DNA of 64,000 bases from an uncultured Bacteroidia bacterium (lineage in GTDB: Bacteria > Bacteroidota > Bacteroidia > Bacteroidales > F082): the NCBI GenBank assembly GCA_902786745.1, contig CADADR010000001.1, positions 372,001 through 436,000 of the forward strand, in the 5' to 3' direction. Every line of letters starts with the position of its first letter. The first letter of the stretch is position 1. Of this stretch, positions 59,300-64,000 are shown piece after piece. Below the pieces are notes generated by a model, which was not told the DNA's origin, did no database searches, and worked only from the letters and a program-made list of their open reading frames with translations. A program made the position numbers and the translations under genes.

Positions 59300-60381
59300 A
59301 GCAGTTTTTTCGGTCCGTCACCGACATAGTCGGCAATCCATTTGTTGTCAACGCAATAGGAAGCCAGGTTTTCTTTTATGAAATGTTCCACTTTTTCGGC
59401 TTCGCTCTCGGGATAAAGCAAATGTACATTCGGGCCAGCATCCAAGGTAAAGCAAAGCGGAATCTGGGTCTCGTTTCGGAATGCCCTAATCTCATTGAGA
59501 ATGCTCAAAGTATTGGGCTTCATTAAGATAAATGACGGGTTGGAGCACATCATCAAAGCGTGAAGTTGCAGGGCTTCCGACTCGGTGATATTAATAAAGG
59601 TGTCCAAATCACCCGACTTCAAAGAAGCAAGCAGGTTTTTAATGTTTTCATTGGCTTGTGTATAACGCGCTGAGGCGTAAGGATTTTCCTCCATCAAGGC
59701 ATGACCTGCACGGCTGGAGACGGATTTGGTCTCGCCGCTGACAATCAAAATACTGTCGTGATAAGTCTTGAAAACGGGATGGATGTATTCGGACAGCGAA
59801 ACGGCATATTCGTCGGAACTGCCTTCGTAAGCCTCCGTTTTGCCCCAAAGTGCCATTTTGGGAAACACTGAGCGTGCCGCACTACCCGAAGCCAATCGCG
59901 AGAAATAGGAGGCTTTGCGCAAATCCATGTCTATGGGTCGGCCCTTCGACAGGCTCAGGGACCTCTCAAGTTCCAGCAAACACATCACAAAGGCACTCAT
60001 CGACGAAGCCGATGAAGCGATGCCAGAGGAATGTGGGAAGCTATTGCGGCTCTCTACTTTCAGATGCAGTTGGTTGATGAACGGGAAATACACCTGATTA
60101 TCATGCAGAAATTTTTCGATTTTGGCGCCAAAAGCGGGGTTTTCCTTGCCTTCAAAAAAGAAGCTGAATCCGAATCGGTCGGCTTTTTCATACTCGACAA
60201 ATGTCTCCGTGCGACATTCCGACAAGGTGAAACTAATTGAAGGATTTTGAGGGAGCTGTTTCCCTTTCTTGCCCCAATATTTCACCAAGGCGATGTTCGA
60301 CGGACTCCGCCAGCCCACTTTGCCTTGATAGTCGTTCGGCACGACGCCTTTGAAGGCTTCGCTGATCCAGATGTTCTTCAT
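59296..60381 (-). CDS. mvaD: Diphosphomevalonate decarboxylase
   Basis: A 361-residue GHMP-fold enzyme producing isopentenyl diphosphate. Family cues are SPSNIALVKYWGKKG at the start, the ATP/phosphate loop SFPHSSGIASSASSMSAFV and FTLDAGPNVHLLYP near the C-terminus. The 24-bp dispersed repeat is inside the gene (59940-59963), read in frame as part of SLSLSKGRP between two helices. That looks like an insertion that the protein tolerates. It is followed by mevalonate kinase with a 4-bp overlap. Confidence 0.9.
   Translation of the reverse strand: MKNIWISEAFKGVVPNDYQGKVGWRSPSNIALVKYWGKKGKQLPQNPSISFTLSECRTETFVEYEKADRFGFSFFFEGKENPAFGAKIEKFLHDNQVYFPFINQLHLKVESRNSFPHSSGIASSASSMSAFVMCLLELERSLSLSKGRPIDMDLRKASYFSRLASGSAARSVFPKMALWGKTEAYEGSSDEYAVSLSEYIHPVFKTYHDSILIVSGETKSVSSRAGHALMEENPYASARYTQANENIKNLLASLKSGDLDTFINITESEALQLHALMMCSNPSFILMKPNTLSILNEIRAFRNETQIPLCFTLDAGPNVHLLYPESEAEKVEHFIKENLASYCVDNKWIADYVGDGPKKLL
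59940..59963. repeat. 24-bp dispersed repeat, copy 4 (inside mvaD)
   Basis: Exact copy of the 24-mer. On the minus strand it is translated in frame within residues around 140-150 of the decarboxylase. The orientation relative to the gene is opposite to that in the T9SS genes, so the encoded peptide differs (SLSLSKGRP versus GPSTGSGT). Confidence 0.85.
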
Positions 60382-60468
60382 TCTCGATATGTTTCGCGCT
60401 GCGAAAATAAGGAATTATTCCTTACCGCCACCCAGGCCACATGGTTTTATGGTCATTCGGCAACTGGG

Positions 60469-60951
60469 TCAGTTTTCGTGGACAAACATCAAACTCGTTT
60501 CAGGTCCAAAGGCGACTTCGAACTGGAAATAGTCAAAGTCGTCTTTTTTGATGTTGACTGTGTAGGTCTGCCCCATCTTCAAGTTCTCGATGGTGAGATC
60601 CACATAGTGTCCACATTCGCAGTCGCAGGCAGGCCCCTCGTGCAAAAGGAGGATGGAAATGTTTTGACCCTGCAGGTTGATTTCTTGGTCGAACGACTCG
60701 GCGCAGCAGTCGAAAGGTGTGTTGGTGGTATTGATTCTCATCTTCGTGTTGTCAATAGTGGTCACGTATATCGTGTCGATATACGGATAGTCATTATCAC
60801 GCATGTCATATAGGACAACGTCGTTGCAGCCAGAAATGAAGAAGTCGGAGACTTTGGGTTGTGGATTTTGCTTGTCACATCCTTCCATGGCGAGGAATCC
60901 AATGACGAAAAGTGCCATTAAGGCGACGATGGTTTTGCTTAACTTGTTCAT
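60469..60951 (-). CDS. Cys-rich lipoprotein
   Basis: A 160-residue lipoprotein with lipobox LAMEGC. The body is beta-rich, with Cys clusters DCCAESF and CDCECGHYVDL. It lies downstream of two T9SS LRR genes on the same strand (33 bp from the nearer one) and may be part of that operon. It is not similar in sequence to the LRR genes and I do not recognise a family. Confidence 0.7.
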   Translation of the reverse strand: MNKLSKTIVALMALFVIGFLAMEGCDKQNPQPKVSDFFISGCNDVVLYDMRDNDYPYIDTIYVTTIDNTKMRINTTNTPFDCCAESFDQEINLQGQNISILLLHEGPACDCECGHYVDLTIENLKMGQTYTVNIKKDDFDYFQFEVAFGPETSLMFVHEN

Positions 60952-60984
60952 AATGTGTTGTTTTTGATTGTTATTTAATGTATT

Positions 60985-62151
60985 TTAGTTCTTTACGATT
61001 TTTCTGACGAAATGTTCTCTGTTTTCCGTGACGATGGAAACGAAGTAAATGCCGCGCTCCAAGTCGCTGATGTTGATTTCATTCGTATTTTGAACCGTTT
61101 TTACCAACTGGCCGGCAGCATTAAAAACCTGAAGACCTTCAACGGTTGTGCCTTCTATTCTAACGAAATTCAGTGCGGGGTTGGGATATACCGCTATTTT
61201 AGCGGATGGTTCGCACTCGTTAAGGCTGACAAATTCCGTTTCTATGAAATTGGTGAACTCGCACCAATATTCCGCATTCCTGTAATTCTCTATCGTTCCT
61301 TGGGGAATATACACAGGGATGTTTCGATTGACCTGTTGGAAGGTGTTTTCCTCTATATAGGGCGGGACGGTCGCTTTCACAGACATTGTCGTCAGGCGGC
61401 TCAGATGGCAGAAAGCGTAGTCCAACATGCATTCCATTGTCGATGGGATCTCCAACTCTGTCGGTTTGACTAAAAAGTCCATGGCGTTCCAGTCAAGGTA
61501 ACCGACACCTTCGGGAATGACGACGGACGTGAAGTTGGAGCACAATTCAAAAGAACCTTCCTGAAGATACCACATCATTGGCGAGAGCGTCAAAGTGCCG
61601 TCGAAGCCGCATTGATAAAAGGCGTTGTATTTGACATCGTAAACGGATTCGGGGATGAAAAGGTCGCCCCTGAAGCCAGTGCATACACCAAAGGTGAACT
61701 CTTCGATGATGGACAGCGATTCTGACAGGGTTAGACTGGTGAAGTTGATGCAATCCATAAAGGCATGGCTGCCAATTTCGGTAACCGAATTAGGAATGAC
61801 GAGCGGACCGGTGAAAGTGCAGCCATGGAAGGCTTGTTCGCCAATGCTTCTCACCGTATTGGGAATAGACAATGTGCCAGTGAAATTGGTGCATGAACCA
61901 CCCATAAAAGCACCTCTGCCAATGGATACGACGGAATAATCCGTTCCGTTGTAGGAAACCGAAGCGGGGATGATGAGACTTCCAGAATAATCCTCCGTGT
62001 GATAGATCTCTACCTCTGGCGGGTTTTCGCTGAGGATGGTGTAATCCAAGGTTTGCCCAGTTTCGCAAATTGCAGTAAAACCCACTTGGGCCGGAGCCGA
62101 AACACCCAAAAGGAAAAGGGCATACAAAGCAATAAATTTAATGTTTTTCAT
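60985..62151 (-). CDS. BspA-like LRR protein with T9SS sorting domain (2)
   Basis: A 388-residue secreted protein with the signal peptide MKNIKFIALYALFLLGVSAPAQ. Five or six BspA-type leucine-rich repeats follow (IGEQAFHGCTFTGPLVIPNSVTEIGSHAFMDC and similar). The T9SS domain begins AVYPNPALNFVRIEG, continues QLVKTVQNTNEI and ends HFVRKIVKN. It shares that C-terminal block with the neighbouring gene at 62226. The product would be surface-attached or released; the ligand is unknown. Confidence 0.83.
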   Translation of the reverse strand: MKNIKFIALYALFLLGVSAPAQVGFTAICETGQTLDYTILSENPPEVEIYHTEDYSGSLIIPASVSYNGTDYSVVSIGRGAFMGGSCTNFTGTLSIPNTVRSIGEQAFHGCTFTGPLVIPNSVTEIGSHAFMDCINFTSLTLSESLSIIEEFTFGVCTGFRGDLFIPESVYDVKYNAFYQCGFDGTLTLSPMMWYLQEGSFELCSNFTSVVIPEGVGYLDWNAMDFLVKPTELEIPSTMECMLDYAFCHLSRLTTMSVKATVPPYIEENTFQQVNRNIPVYIPQGTIENYRNAEYWCEFTNFIETEFVSLNECEPSAKIAVYPNPALNFVRIEGTTVEGLQVFNAAGQLVKTVQNTNEINISDLERGIYFVSIVTENREHFVRKIVKN

Positions 62152-62225
62152 ATTTTTTATTTTATATTGTTGAATATCATTGTTTTAGAAAAAATAGATT
62201 GGTTTTGTCCAAATGGGAAAATGAT

Positions 62226-63644
62226 TTATCGGCTTATAACCACTCGCATCACACGATTTTTTCCGTCTTTATCGGTGATGTGGAGCACATAAATCCCTTT
62301 AGACAAATCTTCTACTATGATTTCATTCGTGTTTTGAACGGTTTTCACCAACTGGCCAAAGACGTTATAGAGTTGCATTTCTCTAACTGTAATGCCTTTA
62401 ACATGAACGAATTGCTGTGCAGGGTTGGGAAATACACTGATTATTTCGGCGGTTTCATCTATCCCGTCGCAGTCCTCGATGATGTTGCTGAACACCACGC
62501 CCCAATCCGAGTTCCTGTACGTTTCAGTACATCCGCATGGGACAATCAGGCAAGTGTTGCTTGGCACTTCGAAAGAACTACTATTGTAGTACAACGAAGC
62601 GGGAATGCCACCCAAGCAAGTCACCGTGTCTATATTTGGGCAGACAAAAGCGTGATCACCGATTTCCGTGACTGTTTCAGGAATGACGGCAGTTTTTAAG
62701 GCTTCACAAGCAAAGAAGGCCAAATCCCCAATGGTAACAACTCCTGTCGGAATAGTGATGGACTTTAGGCCACTTTGGTCAAACAATCCCTCTTCAATCT
62801 CCGTCAAACCTTCGGGAAGGGTGACGATAGCGAGATTACTACATTCGTCAAACGCATAATTGCCAATCGTAGTGATGGAATTGGGAAGGTCCAAGCGGTA
62901 CAGACCGTGGCAAGAGGAAAACGCCCAATCTCCAATCTTGGTGGTCGTTTCGGGAAGCGTGAAATCTTCGAGGCGGGTACAACCGTAAAAAGCATCTCTT
63001 CCGATTTCTACGATGGATTCGCCGAAATCGACATGCCTCAACTCGGGACAAAACGCAAACGAATGATTTCCCAACGAAACCAATGAATTGGGCAGCGTGA
63101 CCGTAACAAGTGTCTCGTATTCATAAAACGCGGCATCGGCCACTTTTATGGTTCCTTCGTCGATGACCAAATCCACCAAAGGCATCTTCTCTTTGAAACC
63201 CAAGCACCAGCCGTCCAAATAGAGCATCCAGCCGTCGGGTTGGAGGTTGTACCATCCCGTATTGACGAAGGCTCTGGCATTGACACGGGTCACTGTGCTG
63301 GGAATGTGGATGTCATACAACGAGGTGCATCCCTCAAACGCCCGTTCACCAATGAAAGTCAGCGTGCTGGGGAAGGAGATGGAGGTCAGTTCCGTGCAGT
63401 CCTTGAAGGCCCAAAAGCCGATTTGCGTCACCGTGTAGGTGATGCCGTCGTAGGTCACCGTTTCGGGGATGACCACATCGCCGGCATAGCAGCCCCAACC
63501 AGGTTGTGAGCAGTGCCCAACCCTAACTTCCGGGTCTTCGCCGTAGTTGATCCAATAGTAAATGCCGTCCACTTCAAAGTCGTAGGCCAAGGCTTGCATC
63601 GCGAAACCAACTAAAAGGGTAAAGGTAATGAATGACTTTTTCAT
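62226..63644 (-). CDS. BspA-like LRR protein with T9SS sorting domain (3)
   Basis: A 472-residue protein with the signal peptide MKKSFITFTLLVGFAMQALA. About ten BspA-type repeats cover residues 70-350 (IGDWAFSSCHGLYRLDLPNSITTIGNYAFDEC and similar). The T9SS domain begins SVFPNPAQQFVHVKG and contains the same QLVKTVQNTNEI as its neighbour. A -7 box (63699-63692) is 48 bp upstream. It heads a likely three-gene operon with 60985-62151 and 60469-60951. Confidence 0.84.
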   Translation of the reverse strand: MKKSFITFTLLVGFAMQALAYDFEVDGIYYWINYGEDPEVRVGHCSQPGWGCYAGDVVIPETVTYDGITYTVTQIGFWAFKDCTELTSISFPSTLTFIGERAFEGCTSLYDIHIPSTVTRVNARAFVNTGWYNLQPDGWMLYLDGWCLGFKEKMPLVDLVIDEGTIKVADAAFYEYETLVTVTLPNSLVSLGNHSFAFCPELRHVDFGESIVEIGRDAFYGCTRLEDFTLPETTTKIGDWAFSSCHGLYRLDLPNSITTIGNYAFDECSNLAIVTLPEGLTEIEEGLFDQSGLKSITIPTGVVTIGDLAFFACEALKTAVIPETVTEIGDHAFVCPNIDTVTCLGGIPASLYYNSSSFEVPSNTCLIVPCGCTETYRNSDWGVVFSNIIEDCDGIDETAEIISVFPNPAQQFVHVKGITVREMQLYNVFGQLVKTVQNTNEIIVEDLSKGIYVLHITDKDGKNRVMRVVISR

Positions 63645-63691
63645 CGTTTTGAGATTTTAATGGTGAGTACTTTTGTGCTTGAATTTTGATG

Positions 63692-63699
63692 CAAAAGTA
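63692..63699 (-). promoter_or_regulatory. -7 box for the second LRR/T9SS operon
   Basis: TACTTTTG on the minus strand, 48 bp upstream of the ATG at 63644. Confidence 0.6.
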
Positions 63700-63771
63700 G
63701 ACTCACTAGAAAAATCTGTCAAGAAAAATGGGGTGCGGTTTGGTACGAGTTTTTAAGCAATATACTGAAAA

Positions 63772-64000
63772 TCAGCAAAATTGTTCCTCTGTAGCTAACC
63801 CACGAAGGATGGTCGACAGCGGCTCTTCGCTACCGAAAAGGGTCTTCAGTTTGCGGCTACGGTCGCTCACAGTGTTGTAGGCACGCTGCATCAGGGCTGC
63901 AATGTCGGCATCGTTCAGGTCGAGCAGGTAGAGGCAGCAATAGTTGAGGTCGGATTTTGTGAGGTCGGGGTAGGCTTTGGCAAGACGGATGGTGAACTGG
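63772..64000 (-). CDS. C-terminal end of a TPR/HTH-type regulator (partial)
   Basis: The minus frame runs off the right edge and shows 75 residues ending ...TEEQFC. It contains LTKSDLNYCCLYLLDLNDADIAALMQ followed by VSDRSRKLK, the same C-terminal HTH pattern as the regulator at 6041-7390 (LTKSDLQICCLTKQGF). The full gene is outside the window. It lies upstream of, and in the same direction as, the LRR/T9SS operon. Confidence 0.75.
   Translation of the reverse strand, partial: QFTIRLAKAYPDLTKSDLNYCCLYLLDLNDADIAALMQRAYNTVSDRSRKLKTLFGSEEPLSTILRGLATEEQFC

Noticed and set aside
1..64000. tRNA or rRNA genes
   Set aside because: No cloverleaf or rRNA-like sequence was noticed on either strand by reading. 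A covariance-model scan would be needed to exclude a short RNA.

Overview
The window reads as a chromosomal segment of a member of the Bacteroidota, most likely an uncultured gut-type Bacteroidales. The evidence is: type IX secretion (T9SS) C-terminal sorting domains on four secreted proteins; many promoters with the phylum-specific -7 box TAnnTTTG and almost no Shine-Dalgarno sequences; many SPII lipoproteins; the operon order ftsX-DUF3098-uppP-truB-queA; a DUF4919 lipoprotein; and TPR regulators whose helix-turn-helix lies at the extreme C-terminus. No rRNA, tRNA, CRISPR array, integrase or transposase was recognised.

Layout. 1-6 kb: lipoproteins, tadA, a nitrilase-family amidase and a large AsmA-like protein. 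6-11.4 kb: two T9SS-exported proteins, the second translationally coupled to a TPR/HTH regulator. 11.6-18.9 kb: housekeeping (glyS, queA, truB, uppP, ftsX and a methylcrotonoyl-CoA carboxylase-like beta subunit). 18.9-32.0 kb: a seven-gene defence or conflict island. It holds a PLD-helicase, a Schlafen/AlbA_2 ATPase with a 10 x 21-bp tandem repeat, a large Eco57I-like DNA methyltransferase, a phosphoribosyltransferase-like protein, an ORC/CDC6-like ATPase, an unknown protein and a second DNA methyltransferase. The island abuts a broken GH97 glycosidase gene. 32.5-46.1 kb: housekeeping and metabolism (rlmN, L,D-transpeptidase, the GGGtGRT/NifU-like pair, aspS, pfkA, RNase H, two tandem ssb genes, a LytTR regulator, hydF).

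46.1-52.5 kb: an islet bounded by two diverged 82-bp copies of the 3' end of hydF. It carries an XRE repressor divergent from a regulator/Ser-Thr-kinase pair, a radical-SAM/SPASM enzyme with a string of very small genes (RiPP-like), and a HicB-HicA toxin-antitoxin pair. 52.5-64 kb: cell-wall peptidase, LMW-PTP, TatD, recG, gtrA, mevalonate kinase and diphosphomevalonate decarboxylase, then two T9SS leucine-rich-repeat proteins and the end of another TPR/HTH-type regulator.

Two short dispersed repeat families run through the host part. One is a 28-bp palindrome (four copies) with constant arms and a variable self-complementary core; three copies lie 9-13 bp past stop codons. The other is a 24-bp element (four copies), three of them read in frame inside genes. 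The strongest candidates for undescribed biology are the 18.9-32.0 kb island and the hydF-bounded islet.
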